Source: Bretschneidera sinensis (lineage: Eukaryota; Streptophyta; Magnoliopsida; Brassicales; Akaniaceae). Taken from it: a stretch of 64,000 nt of DNA. Positions 11,949-22,070 of this stretch are shown here, one piece after another. Position numbers and translations under genes: made by a program. Each line of letters begins with the position of its first letter. The first letter of the stretch is position 1. Under the pieces are notes generated by a model that was given only the letters and a program-made list of their open reading frames with translations, was not told the origin of the DNA and searched no databases. The stretch spans positions 23,006,727-23,070,726 of the forward strand of contig CM043703.1 in NCBI GenBank assembly GCA_023935145.1, read 5' to 3'.

Positions 11949-12124
11949 TGTTGGAAATCACCTTGACAAGATGCCCAGGTGGTGATCTTCCAAACACCCA
12001 AGTCTTGAACGACTTGTAGAAAGAAAAACAGCAATCGAACACAAGAACAGAAAATCAAAGAAAGAAAAGAAGACAAGCAATTGTTATCGAGGTTCGGCAA
12101 TATGCTTACGTCCCCGTGAGTTCA
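11949..12124 (-). mobile_element. Truncated 5' LTR of copia A
   Basis: 176 bp closely matching the first 176 bp (plus-strand order) of the LTR at 7,304. It breaks off after gtgagttc, where gypsy-derived sequence (aaggtgagagtgcactcgag) starts. Everything upstream of this point in the LTR, including its TATA motif, is gone, so this copy has no promoter. Confidence 0.9.
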
Positions 12125-13752
12125 AGGTGAGAGTGCACTCGAGCACACTGTGTAGTGCACTCGATCGCAAGGGCAGAAAGTGTTGTCAATCAAATAAACT
12201 ATAAAAAGGACTAAAAATGAAAAATAATGAGAATACTTAGCAAAACTCAAATTGTATCGTACTTAGTGGCCTCAGTACCACTGACCTCAATAGAGGCACT
12301 TGAGCTACACATTTATCAAAGTCGAAATTTCTCAAGTGCTCTCTATAGTAGCTTCAGTGCTACTCTCGTGAAAGGGGGCACTTAGAGTCCACCTCATGTG
12401 GCTCAAGTGCTCTCGGTTCTGCTGTATACTGGACAGATTGAAGTGCTAAGTCTTCATCTCTAGGTGGTAAGTTGATTTCGAGATATGGCTTGACTCTGTG
12501 TCCATTTACTGTGAATGTTTGATTGCCATTAGAACTATGGATCTCCAAAGCACCATGAGGAAAGACCTTGGTGACCGCATAAGGACTAGACCATCGGGAC
12601 TTTAGTTTGCTTGGGAACAGTCTTAATCTTGAGTTGTAGAGCAACACCTTTTGTCCCACATGAAACTCTTTCCTTATCAGTTGTCTATCATGATAGGCTT
12701 TTGTCTTTTCTTTGTATAGCTTAGCGTTCTCATATGCATCATACCTTAATTCTTCCAACTCATTTAAGTGCAGCTTCCTCTTCTTACCATGTCAAAATTG
12801 AACTGTTTAATGGCCCAATATGCTCGATGTTCTAACTCCACTGGCAAATGGTATGCTTTCCCAAAGACTAGGCAGTAGGGAGACATATCAATTGGTGTCT
12901 TGTAAGTTGTCCTATATGCCCATAGAGCATCATTCAGTCGTAAAGACCAAACCTTCCGATTAGGATACATGGTCCTCTCTAGGATGCTTTTGATTTCTTG
13001 GTTACTTATCTCCACTTGGCCACTGGTCTGAGGATGATATGGAGTGCCAACTTTATGGGTGATCCCATATTTTCTAATGAGTGCGGCAAAAGAATGATGA
13101 TGAAAGTGGCTGCCGCCATCACTGATGATTGCTCTTGAAGTCCCAAATCGGGTAAAGATGTTATCCTATAGAAACTTCACAACCACTTTATGATCATTAG
13201 TCTTTGAGGGGACAACCTCGACCCATTTGGACACATAATCCACACCTACAAGAATATATAAATAACCAAAGGAGTTAGAAAATGGACTCATGAAATCAAT
13301 GCCTCATATATCAAAAAGTTCTACTATATGAATATTTTGTAGGGGCATCTGATTTCGGGAAGAGATGTTACCTGTCCGCTGGCATCTATCACATGAGCTG
13401 CAAAATGAGAAGGCATCTTTAAACAGATTAGGCCAATAAAAACCGGATTATAATACCTTAAGAGTTGTTCTCTTGGACCCAAAATGCCCTCCACAAGCAA
13501 ACTGATGGCAATGTTGTAATAAGCTCAAGTGCTCCTCTTCTGAGACACACCTTCTGATGATTTGATCGGGACAGAATTTGAATAGGTAGGGGTCATCTTA
13601 ATGGTAGTGTCTAGACATAGATATCAACCATTTCTTTTCTTGACTGGTCATACCTGGAGGAAAAACCTTAGCAGTTAGATAATTGACAATATCAGCATAC
13701 CATGGAAGTGTTACCTCTAGTGCGAACAATTGTTAATTGGGGAAGTTCTCAT
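12125..13752 (-). pseudogene. Athila-like Ty3/gypsy integrase and pol C-terminus
   Basis: Minus-strand pieces at 13,015-12,764 and 12,758-12,360. The first carries [60 protein letters not shown], a run typical of Athila/Tat integrase C-terminal cores. The second (YHDRQLIRKEFHVGQKVLLY, LRLFPSKLKSRWSSPYAVTK, NGHRVKPYLE) is the DNA-binding tail. Upstream, 13,020-13,700 keeps the [15 protein letters not shown] and zinc-binding parts but with stops. The strip 12,125-12,359 is non-coding; its gcactcgatcgca word resembles the CG-rich core of the solo LTR. Confidence 0.88.
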
Positions 13753-14841
13753 TCAAAGGTAGCTCATTTTTGTCATCCTCATAAGGTAGCCTTGTAAGTG
13801 ATCTGCATCCACATTTTCACTACCCTTCTTGTCTTTGATCTCTAAGTCAAACTCTTGCAATAGGAGTACCCATCTGATTAACCTAGGCTTTGCAACTTTC
13901 TTAGAAAACAGATATCTCAAGGTAGCATGATCAATAAATATAATGACCTTAGAGCCAATCAGGTATAATCTAAACTTCTCTAAAGCAAAAATAACAGCTA
14001 ACAATTCATTTTCAGTAGTAGAATAGTTTAGCTGAGCATCATTTAAAGTTCTAGAAGCATAGTAAATAGCACGAGGTACCTTATTGACTCTCTGGCCTAA
14101 GAGAACTCCCAAGGCGAAGTCACTGGCATCGTAAATCAGCTCGAATGGAAGATTCCAATCTGGTGCCATCATTATTGCTGCAGAGGTGACCACATCCTTC
14201 AATGTGTTGAAAGCTTTCATACAGTCATCAGTCGATTCAAACTTGGTATCTTTAGCTAACAATGCACATAGAGGTCTAGAGATCTTGGAGAAATCCTTAA
14301 TGAATCGTCTGTAGAATCTAGCATGTCCAAGGAAACTTCTGACTCCCTTGACTGTTAGAGGGGGAGGCAACTTTGAAATGATGTCTATTTTAGCCTTGTC
14401 TACCTCAATACCTTTGTTGGAGATGGAATGACCCAACACAATGCCTTGTTGAACCATAAAGTGACATTTCTCCCAATTCAGGACTAAGTTGCTCTATTCA
14501 CATCTCTTTAGGACACTCTCTAGATGATTTAGGCATTCATCAAAATTAGACCCAAAAAAACTAAAATCATCCATAAATACCTCAATGAATTTCTCCACCA
14601 TGTCGAAAAATATGCTCATCATACATCTTTGAAAGGTGGCTGGTGCATTGCATAGATCGAATGACATCCTTTTATAAGCAAATGTACCGAAAAGACATGT
14701 GATATGTGAAGGTAGTCTTTTCTTGATCCACAGGTGCTATGGAAATCTAGTTGTAACCACTATACCTATCCAAAAAGCAATAATAGCTATGGCCAGCTAA
14801 TCTCTCTAACATTTAATCTCTTTAACATATGTGAAGCTAAT
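13753..14841 (-). pseudogene. Athila-like Ty3/gypsy reverse transcriptase / RNase H
   Basis: A 234-codon frame at 14,457-13,753 has the RT end and RNase [90 protein letters not shown]. Continuing rightward with stops, CNAPATFQRCMM, EVFMDDFSFFGSNFDECLNH (the DD catalytic pair) and MLERLAGHSYYCFLDRY-like are readable to about 14,815. Then a short junction of repeated gagatta words leads to copia B at 14,842. Upstream protease and gag and the 5' LTR are absent, so the element is a 3' half. Confidence 0.9.
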
Positions 14842-15617
14842 CTCTCCTTTGGAAGTGGAAGATCAAGATGGTTCTCATGCAACAAAAGGTGGACTTGGCG
14901 ATTGGAGAAGATGACGCTTTTCCAGCAAGTCTCACGAAGGTCAAGCGGAATGAGATGAAAAAGATAGCATACAGCACCATCTTCCTACACATGTCGGATA
15001 GTGTCACAAGGGAGTGCGAAGACTCGGAAGATTCAGCTGTCATTTAGAAGAAACTAGATGAGTTGTTTCTTACTAAGACTCTCCCTAATAAGATTTGTCT
15101 TCTAAAATGAATCTTTGCTTTTAAAATGGATCATGATAAAAAGTTGCAAGATAATCTTGATGTGTTTAATAAACTAGTTCATGATTTGGCTAGTTGTAGT
15201 ATAACATTCCCGAATGAACAATTGGCTGTTATATTATTGAATTCTCTTCCTGATTATTTTGAAAGTTTGATTAATGCTATTGAATATGGAAGAGATACAC
15301 TAACCAAGAAAATTGTGATCAATGTTATAAGGGCTCATGATTTCAAAGCCAAGATAAGGGAAGCATCAAGTGGAGAAGGGTTGTTCGTTAGAGGAAGGCA
15401 AACAACTTGGTATAGCGGCAATATACATGGCTACTACCGAGATAAAGGTAAAGGAAAAAGCCATGGGAGAACGCACTCCAAACTGAGATTTGGAGGGAAG
15501 GGATGCTTGTACTGCCATAAGGAGGGTCATTTCAAGAAAGATTGCAAAAAGATGATGAGGGATGAAGGAAGAAGCCATACCAAGGATGGAGAGGCTTCGG
15601 TTGCCAAGGGAGAATAG
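14842..15617 (+). pseudogene. Copia B gag, 5' truncated
   Basis: Homologous to the gag of element A but beginning inside it, at LWKWKIKMVLMQQKVD. It continues through a stop near 15,047 to an open frame 15,126-15,617: MDHDKKLQDNLDVFNKLVHD, LNSLPDYFESLINAIEYGRD, basic Gly/Lys-rich stretch, CCHC knuckle CLYCHKEGHFKKDC. The first approximately 30 codons, the leader, the primer site and the 5' LTR are missing, replaced by gypsy RT sequence. So this copy cannot be transcribed from its own 5' end. Confidence 0.88.
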
Positions 15618-16489
15618 TAAGATGATGATGTTCTTGTTGTGTGCTCAAATGTGAGCAAGGAGCAAGGAGGCAGCGAGAGATGGATCTTGGATTCCGGGTG
15701 CACTTATCACATGTACCCTCACCGGGATTGGTTCAAGAATTTCAAGGAAACCAATGATGAAAAGGTTTGTCAGGGGAGGGGATAGAAGACATCCAGTTAA
15801 AGATGTTTGATGAATGACAAGGCTGCTGAGGAATGTGAGGTATCTTTTAGATTTGAGAAGGAATTTGATCTTACTAGGGCAGCTAGATTCCATGGGGTAC
15901 ACATACAAAGCAAATGGAGGAAAGATCAAGGTAACCAAGAGATCTTTGATAGTGATCAAAGCAGCAATGAAGGATGGTCTCTATGAGATGATTAGAGACA
16001 CGGAGATCAAAGATCAAGCAGCAAGCTTGATGGCTGAGATAGATAAGGTAGCCCTTTGGCACACTCGCTCGGGACATATGAGCGAAAAGGGCATGCAAGT
16101 ACTCAGCAAGGATGGTCTACTTGGTGGTGACAAAGTAGAGAAACTTGATTTATGTTAGTGTTGCATTCTTGGGAAGCAACACCAGGTTGGCCTCAACACC
16201 GGAGTGCACAAGTCTAAGGGCATTCTTGACTACATTCATGCGGATCTTTGGGGGCAGCAAGAACACCAACACAGGGAGGTAATATTTACTTTCTGTCTTT
16301 AATTGATAATTATTCTAGAAAGGTTTAGGTTTATTTGCTTAAAAATAAATCAGATGCTTTGAATAAATTAGTGGTGGGGAAAAGCTGGAAGAGACTCAAA
16401 CAGGCATGGTAGTTAAGGTGTTAAGATCGATAATGGCTTAGAATTTTTTAAGAAAAAACTTGATCAATTCTATAAGTTAAATGACATTC
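15618..16489 (+). pseudogene. Copia B protease and N-terminal integrase
   Basis: After a stop at 15,617 the protease motif WILDSGCTYHM is readable at about 15,680. The segment 15,814-16,158 (RNVRYLLDLRRNLILLGQLD, ALWHTRSGHMSEKGMQVLS) is the protease end plus the integrase HHCC domain; the second Cys pair follows in another frame. The integrase core begins (DNGLEFF-like near 16,430) and is cut at 16,490 by the solo LTR, exactly within the codons equivalent to NGILRYRTVVKT in element A. Confidence 0.85.
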
Positions 16490-17848
16490 TGTTGTGCGAA
16501 AATATACCTAAATAAATAGGTGAATAATCGTACTTGTTTTACTTGCAAGTGCACAAGGTCAACAGTGTAGTATAGTGTGCGAATGCAAGATCATCTCCAC
16601 AGGGATTGGTAAAGTTCAGTTTAGAATTATATTCGCAATATAAAAAGATAGAAATAATAAAAGTGTTGAGAAATAATAAAGATAAAATACTAAGGATAAA
16701 GGCGTAGGGACTTGATATCCACCACTAATTATGCTACCACAATATAATAGTATGCCAATGCTTTATTCATGCCATGTATACCTACTGGTCGCCAACCTAA
16801 GGGCATGGTATCTACTCCTTAAGCTATTGATTTCCCTAAGCAACGAGTTAGGCATGGTATCTACTCTAACTCTTTTCTTCCTTAAGGGATTCAGCATGGT
16901 ATCTGCTTGAGTTGTTCCTTAAGAAAACATAAGTACTATGGAAATCGACAACCACATGAGACCTAGGGCATGGTATCTACTCCCGGTTTCCCATGTTGAT
17001 TAACCCGGGTATCCGGATAAGATATCCCTTGTTACTAATGTTAGACCCAGGACTCGGTCATCCAAATTGATCTAACTAACAAGTCCATACCACATGCACA
17101 TATTGATCAGACATATACATATGAGGAATTTAAATAAAAGCAGGTATTAATCAAGTTTAAGCAACACAACATAAATATCGCAAAGGCACCAATACTAAAT
17201 TTATTGAGTAAACATAATTAGGGCTTCAACCAAGCCCTACTAAGAATTTATTTACACATAATAAAATAAAAAGGAAAGAAGAAACATGAGAAAAGAGGCG
17301 TCAATTCTGCTCCACGGTCTCCTTCTCCAAGCTAAAGCAAAAGAGAAAAGTGTTTTCTATCTAAGGTTTTTGTTTTTGTGTGTGAGTTACAAGTGTATTT
17401 ATAGGTCTTTGAGAAGTCCTAATAGACTCATGAGTTTCTAAACTTTCCTAAAATACAAAACTCCTTTATTTCCAAAATAGAGTTATTTCCAAAATAGGGT
17501 TATTTCCAAAATAGAGTTCTGCAGTTTACTATTCATGTCTGTACATTTGCGCTCGATCGCATGTGTCCTTGCGCTCGATCACAGTGTGCGCTCGATCCTA
17601 CAAGTGTGCGCACGACCGTATGTGCGCTCGATCGCACTGCATGTGCGCTCGATCGCACTTTGTCCAGAAAGTGCTCCAGGGCTTCTAGATTTCTTCTTTA
17701 AAGAGCCAAAACTGCTTCTTTTTCTCCAAGACCCTATAAAAACATGTAAAACACACAAATGGAGTAAAAGATACCAAATTAATGTAATAAAGGATCTAAC
17801 AAGTGTAAATAAGGGGGCTTAAATATGTATATTTAAGCGTCTATCACA
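16490..17848 (-). mobile_element. Solo LTR of the Athila-like family inside copia B
   Basis: About 1.36 kb, homologous to the LTR at 4,568-5,550 but with a longer CG-rich core. The right end reads aagcgtctatcaca, i.e. TGTGATAGACGCTT on the minus strand. Comparison with uninterrupted element A shows the target gRcattctaagaY. Taking the LTR as 16,491-17,847 gives a perfect 5-bp duplication attct (16,486-16,490 and 17,848-17,852). Taking strict TG...CA ends gives only a 3-bp overlap. No internal gypsy sequence remains, so it arose by LTR-LTR recombination. Contains four gcatggtatctactc words (16,803, 16,852, 16,894, 16,968) and six gcgctcgatcgca-type words (17,549-17,660). Confidence 0.9.
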
Positions 17849-18477
17849 TTCTAAGACATATAACGGTTGTGAAAACCCCTCAGCAAAATGGAGTTGCTAA
17901 GAGGATGAATAAGACCCTTATGAAAAAGGTTAGGTGCATGATTATAGGATCCGAATTACCCAAATGTTTTTGGGGGGAAGCGGTGTCTACTGCTTCATAT
18001 TTCGTTAATAGATCGCCCTCTAAGGCTGTGGACCTTAAGACTCCCAAGGAGATGTGGAGTGGTAAATCCCCTGAGTTTGACAACCTTATGACTTTTGGAT
18101 GTGCTGCATTTACACATCAAAATGATGATAGACTTAGCCCAAGATCTAGAAAATGTGTGTTTCTGGGATATGGGGAATGGGCTAAGGGGTATAGGTTGTG
18201 GTCCTTAGAACAAAAAGGATTAAAACTAATAATAAATAGGGATATCATTTTTAATGAGCATTTATTTCCCTATTTGGAGAAAACTAACCTTGCAGGGGCT
18301 AGCGAGCAAACTAGTTCGGTATTTGTGGAGCATTGCATCAAAGAATATTCAGTTCAGGTAGAGAAAGGAAGGCAAGAGGGTTCGGACCAGGTAAAGCCCA
18401 TAGATGAATGCCAAGCTCAAGACACTTATGAGGAGGCTGAACTAGAATGGAATGATGCAGCAAGTTAGAATGACTAT
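17849..18477 (+). pseudogene. Copia B integrase C-terminal half
   Basis: Continues the integrase interrupted at 16,490. Open from 17,869: TPQQNGVAKRMNKTLMKKVR, GEAVSTASYFVNRSPSKAVD, FGCAAFTHQNDDRLSPRSRK, VFLGYGEWAKGYRLWSLEQK, then an acidic linker to the RT. The catalytic Glu neighbourhood of family consensus NGVAER is changed to NGVAKR, which would replace the active-site Glu by Lys; element A has NGVAEK. Ends at a stop at 18,468. Confidence 0.87.
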
Positions 18478-18639
18478 TAGCTCACAAGGGACCAAGAAAG
18501 AAGGCTGGTCAGACCACTTTTGAGATATGGTTTTGCGGATGCTATTGTAGCAGCTCCTTATTCAGAATAAGGGATAAGTGAACCAGAAACTTACATTGAT
18601 GCCATGGGATGTAAGGATTTGTCAAAATAGAAGCTAGTC

Positions 18640-19701
18640 ATGGAGGAAGAAATGGATTCTTTGAGGAAGAATAACTCTTGGGAATTGGTGCACATTCCAG
18701 AAAAACAGAGAGTTGTGGATTGTAAGTGCACTTACAAGATCAAATAAGGGAACCCTCCTGGAGATGAAGTCCAGTATAAGACTAGGCTGGTGGCGAAGGG
18801 GTTCACGTAAAGAGGAGGCATAGATTTCATAGAAACCTTCTCACCTGGACATAAGGTGGATGAAGTGGTGATTATCCTTGTCTATGTCAATGATATGTTG
18901 TTGGTTCGGAACAGTAGGGAGATGATAGAAAGGTTGACATCTCAACTTAGTGAGGAGTTTGAGAGGAAAGATCTTAACCTTACACAAAAGATCCTTGGGA
19001 TGAGAAGAATTCGGGAAAGGGAGAGAAACGGGTTGAATGTTTCTCAGTCTTCCTACATAGAAAAGGTGTTGTACAAGTTTTCTATGGAAGATGGTAAACT
19101 AGTGAAAATTCCCCTTGCTGGTTATTTCAAGTTCTCCAGTGAACAATGTCCTGGAATGGATGAGGAGAAGAAGGAAATGGATAAGGTCCCTTACTCTAGT
19201 GCAGTTAGATCAGTCATGTTTATGACGGTAAGCACTATACCCGACATTTCTCAGGCAATGGGTGTTCTCAGCAGATTTGTGAGTAATCCCGAAAATGAAC
19301 TTTAGCTTGGGATGAAGTGGTTACTGAGTTACTTGAAGGCTCAGTTGCAGCCGGTGGTAACACTCTCAACAACCGGGGCAAAGTACATAGCGGCTACGGA
19401 AGCCATAAAGGAAGCTATGTAGTGCAAAGGGTTATTAGAAGAGTGGGAGGTCCTAAAAGAGCAGGTGGTGGTGTCTCCGGATAGCTAAAGTGCGGTGCAC
19501 TTGTGTAGGAACCCGGTGTTCCATGAGAGGACTAAGCATATGAATGTTCGGTATCATTTCATTTGGGAAAATGTTACGGAATGATGCATTCATGTGGACA
19601 AAGTCGCAACGGAAGAAAATCTTACAGATTTAGGCACCAAAGTTCTACCTCTAAGTAAGTTTAATCATTGCCTTGGACATCTTAGGATTGGAGTCGGATG
19701 A
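18640..19701 (+). pseudogene. Copia B reverse transcriptase / RNase H with the family deletions
   Basis: N-terminal RT (MEEEMDSLRKNNSWELV at 18,643) is followed by ETFSPGHKVDEVVIILVYVN (18,835-18,894) with DMLLV next. As in element A, the palm residues between FSP and the YVDD box are missing, and the box itself reads YVND. Unlike A, the segment QSSYIEKVLYKFSMEDGKL to ISQAMGVLSRFVSNP is present. RNase H again jumps from YLKAQLQ to PVVTLSTTGAKYIAATEA. Several stops follow. Ends LTDLGTKVLPLSKFNHCLGH, just before the 3' LTR. Confidence 0.9.
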
Positions 19702-19781
19702 ATTGTGACTCAAGTTAAGTTTGGATCCTGAGTTCTCTGCACTATGAGTTCGGGTTTAAGCGCTTAGACAAAGGTAGAGAT

Positions 19782-20626
19782 TGTTGGTATTTGTCTAAGG
19801 ATTAAACATATGAAGAGTTCAGTATCAGGTCCTGACTGTGATCCTTGGCCCAGCCTTAGCTACCGCAGCCTCCAGCAAGTCCAGGACTCCTCCCCTCCAG
19901 GCCACGCCGCGGCCTCGCCCATCCAAGCCTCAGCACGAAGCTCTGAGCCTCAGCACGCCTTGTTCCTAGCCTCAGCACGAGGCACACTTGACACCTTTGA
20001 ATCAGCATTTTGAGATGGTGTGTGGGACTTGGTTAAAATGCACAGGATTACTTAGACTTTTAGAGAGCCATTGGTCTTTGGCTCTTAAGATCTAAGGGTG
20101 GAGATTGATCTCCAAGATTGGATGAGGAAGTCATTGCCCTATATAAAGGGTCATCTAGAAGCCATTCAAGGTGTAATGTGATGTGAATGACATAAGAATG
20201 TGTGTGAAATAGAACACATGGTGTATGAGAGTGCAAAGACATTAAACACAGGAAAGACTCATTCAAGAGAGGCTGGTTGTGTAGAGAGAGAGTAGTATAG
20301 ATTGGGGATTCAAGGGCTTTGTAAGGGAATTTTCTTGGGGAAAATTCTAGGAAAACAATAGTCCTTATCACTTTCTTTTTCTTTTCTTTCGTTCTTCAAG
20401 AACTTGAGGATTCTTGAAGAGATGTTGCTGTAATTGTAAGAACTCCATTGATTTAGTGCAGAGAGCTCGGAGGGGCTCACGGGGACGTAGGCACATTGCC
20501 GAACCTCGATAACAATTGCTTGTGTTCTTTCTTTGATTGCTGTTTGATTCTGATTCATTACAAGTCATTCTAGACTTGGGTGTTTAAAAGATCACCACCT
20601 GGGCATCTTGAGGTGATTTCCCAACA
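19782..20626 (+). mobile_element. 3' LTR of copia B
   Basis: 845 bp, TGTTGGTATTTGTC...TTTCCCAACA, preceded by the polypurine tract aaaggtagagat (19,770-19,781). TATA motif tatataaa at 20,140-20,147. The ends match the LTR of element A in reverse orientation; the core 19,850-19,990 is GC-rich with three cctcagcacg words and differs wholly from A's GC-rich core. The five bases after it (gacac, 20,627-20,631) lie within element G and in the second G copy the uninterrupted sequence aagacaccataaag is seen at 22,908-22,921, confirming the insertion point. Confidence 0.92.
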
Positions 20627-20639
20627 GACACCATAAAGC

Positions 20640-21003
20640 TTAATCATGATCACAGCAATGATATTGGATATTGTAGAATAAGCTTCCTTCTTAATTCTCC
20701 TTTTTTAGTTTTCTGCGAGAATTTGGTTGAGATAAGGGTCCTCAAATGGTGCTGGTGGCTTGCCATTACTATTGTTTGATAAGGTCCAAATTACATTCCT
20801 CAGCATAAAGAGTTTTGAGTGCTCACTCAACATTTCCAAGAAAGGTTTAAGTGATCCATTACTAGGAACAAAACCCTCAAAACTTGGGAAATCGCCAGCA
20901 ACATTACCCAAGGCCCATACTGCCTGCTCTCTGACATCAATACTCATAGAGCTAAAGAGTTTCACAAACATAGTGCTTGTGCCATGCTCAATGACAACTC
21001 GCA
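20640..21003 (-). pseudogene. Importin-alpha ARM-repeat fragment, copy 1 (in element G)
   Basis: The reading [40 protein letters not shown] and GKPPAPFEDPYLNQILAEN matches the armadillo-repeat region of plant importin subunit alpha (family forms [40 protein letters not shown]). In the cell importin alpha carries NLS cargo to the pore. Here only about two ARM repeats are kept; then the sequence jumps to a STISNI motif from a later repeat (about 20,640-20,700) and is cut by copia B. There are no introns within the fragment. It shares one open frame with the PPR-like piece upstream (ORF 20,705-21,208). Confidence 0.88.
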
Positions 21004-21205
21004 GATCAACCAAAGGACGATCAGTTACCACCTCCCTTGGAGATGATCTAGCAAACATCATATGGGCATCCCTAATTATGTCACTATTCAAATACATGTA
21101 AATCGTGGCATGACCAAAAGAATTAGAAACAAACACAGATACAAAATCTATGCCATGACTTGTTTCTACATTTTCAAGCCTGGTAACGTAGCACCAAATT
21201 TCAAC
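21004..21205 (-). pseudogene. Probable PPR-protein fragment, copy 1 (in element G)
   Basis: Minus-strand reading across two frames gives GATLPGLKM, KQV (copy 2: KKQVHG), then VSVFVSNSFGHATIYMYLN and IRDAHMMFARSSPREVV. This fits the PPR pattern GKQVHG...VFVSNSLIxMYxxCGxIxDAxxxFxxxPxRDVV, an organelle RNA-binding family. The match is short and degenerate, so PPR is likely but not certain. It is joined in frame to the importin-alpha piece at VDLRVVIEHG. Confidence 0.55.
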
Positions 21206-21230
21206 CAAATATTTCTAATGCAGTCCAACA

Positions 21231-21440
21231 AATACAATCTCTCAAGAGCCGCAATTGACAACCCATAAAAAATTAACCAATAACCAATCCATTGAAAACC
21301 ATTATCAATCATGTTGCTGATATCAAATGCAAAAACTGTAAGTGACCTCTTTTAATCAAACTTAAGAGTACTTGGATAAAAGAATGCATCCAAAGCATAA
21401 GTAAAGAGAAAAGTAGAATCATATGCATAAAGCCCATAGA
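21231..21440 (-). pseudogene. Glutamate-receptor-like (GLR) extracellular domain fragment, copy 1
   Basis: Reads YGLYAYDSTFLFTYALDAFF, then after a gap relative to the family STLKFD, a stop, KRSLTVFAFDISNMIDNGFQ, WIGYWLIFYGLSIAALERLY. Plant GLR3-type receptors have YGLYAYDSVW..AxALDAFF, IKFDxDRSLxxPAYDIxNVI and GFRRIGYWSNYSGLSxxxPE in the same order. Real GLRs are membrane channels gated by amino acids; only part of the ligand-binding (ANF-receptor) region is present. The gap removes roughly 35 residues of the native protein. Confidence 0.75.
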
Positions 21441-21720
21441 AATTCATTGCCAAAACCTCATCTGAGTTAACCTAGAAACTTGACTGGTTTAGCTCCTGAA
21501 TCGAGTTAAGAATCGGTTTGAACTCAAAGTTCATATAAAAAAGCTTTGTGAAATCACGGAGATTACTACCTGTAACCAAAAGAGACCTAATCGAAAACTT
21601 TCCCATATTCGTAGCGGTTATTCCTAAGATAATTAGTCTAGCCAGTTTCTTATTCACTTTTCCCGACAACAAAGCGGTTGTGGGAATATCAATAAATCCC
21701 CACCAAATTATCCAAGGCAT
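21441..21720 (-). pseudogene. GRAS transcription-factor fragment (SCL4/7-like), copy 1
   Basis: Reads TTALLSGKVNKKLARLIILG, IRSLLVTGSNLRDF, NFEFKPILNSIQELNQSSF, then a stop and VNSDEVLAMN. GRAS proteins of the SCL4/SCL7 branch have ALATRPAGKPxRIRISGIPA, SLxATGNRLRDFAKxLDLNF, EFxPILTPIxxLNxSSFRVD and PDEVLAVNF in this order. GRAS proteins act in the nucleus as transcriptional regulators. Only about 90 residues of the central region remain, and the sequence passes directly, in the same frame, into the GLR piece. Confidence 0.75.
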
Positions 21721-22070
21721 GGTAGGGTGAGTTGATTGAATAACTCAGTAGCACCTAATTCATGAAAAAGCCAATTATTGCTTAATGATGTAAGAATTTC
21801 ATTAGGAATTTTGAAATCTGAGGCGAAGACCTTATTATAAAAAGCCAAAACTAGATCGATAATGCTTGAATATGCCCCAACTGATGGCTCATTTAAGTCT
21901 TCATTTGCATTAGAGAAGATCACCATAGGTAACAGGGGTAGCATAGGTGGATTATGGTGTAGAAATAGAGAGGAAAAAGCCAAACCCTTCTGGTGAAGAT
22001 CTGAGCCTAAACCAGATAATTTGTCATCTATGGATGGTGAATTTGAGCCATTAAATCTTGAAAATTAAGG
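21708..22070 (-). pseudogene. Unrecognised N-terminal-like ORF of element G, copy 1
   Basis: Open from about 22,057 (in frame SPSIDDKLSGLGSDLHQKGL) to 21,708, including MAFSSLFLHHNPPMLPLLPM, DLNEPSVGAYSSIIDL and FKIPNEILTSLSNN. I do not recognise it. Its acidic, Ser/Pro-rich character would suit the N-terminus of a transcription factor, perhaps the same GRAS gene as the next fragment, but this is a guess. Copy 2 (23,968-24,180) keeps the same frame with several amino-acid changes. Confidence 0.5.

Larger units (their letters stand above)
7304..12124 (-). mobile_element. Ty1/copia element A (TNT1-94-like), minus strand, 5' LTR truncated
   Basis: The element runs from a 970-bp 3' LTR (7,304-8,273) through RNase H/RT, integrase, protease and gag to the primer site (11,936-11,947) and a 176-bp remnant of the 5' LTR (11,949-12,124). 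The two LTR segments match closely until both read cgtccccgtgagttc, after which the right one stops and gypsy sequence begins. It is nested in the Athila-like element. Target duplication cannot be checked because the right end is cut. The same family occurs as element B at 14,842-20,626. Confidence 0.9.
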
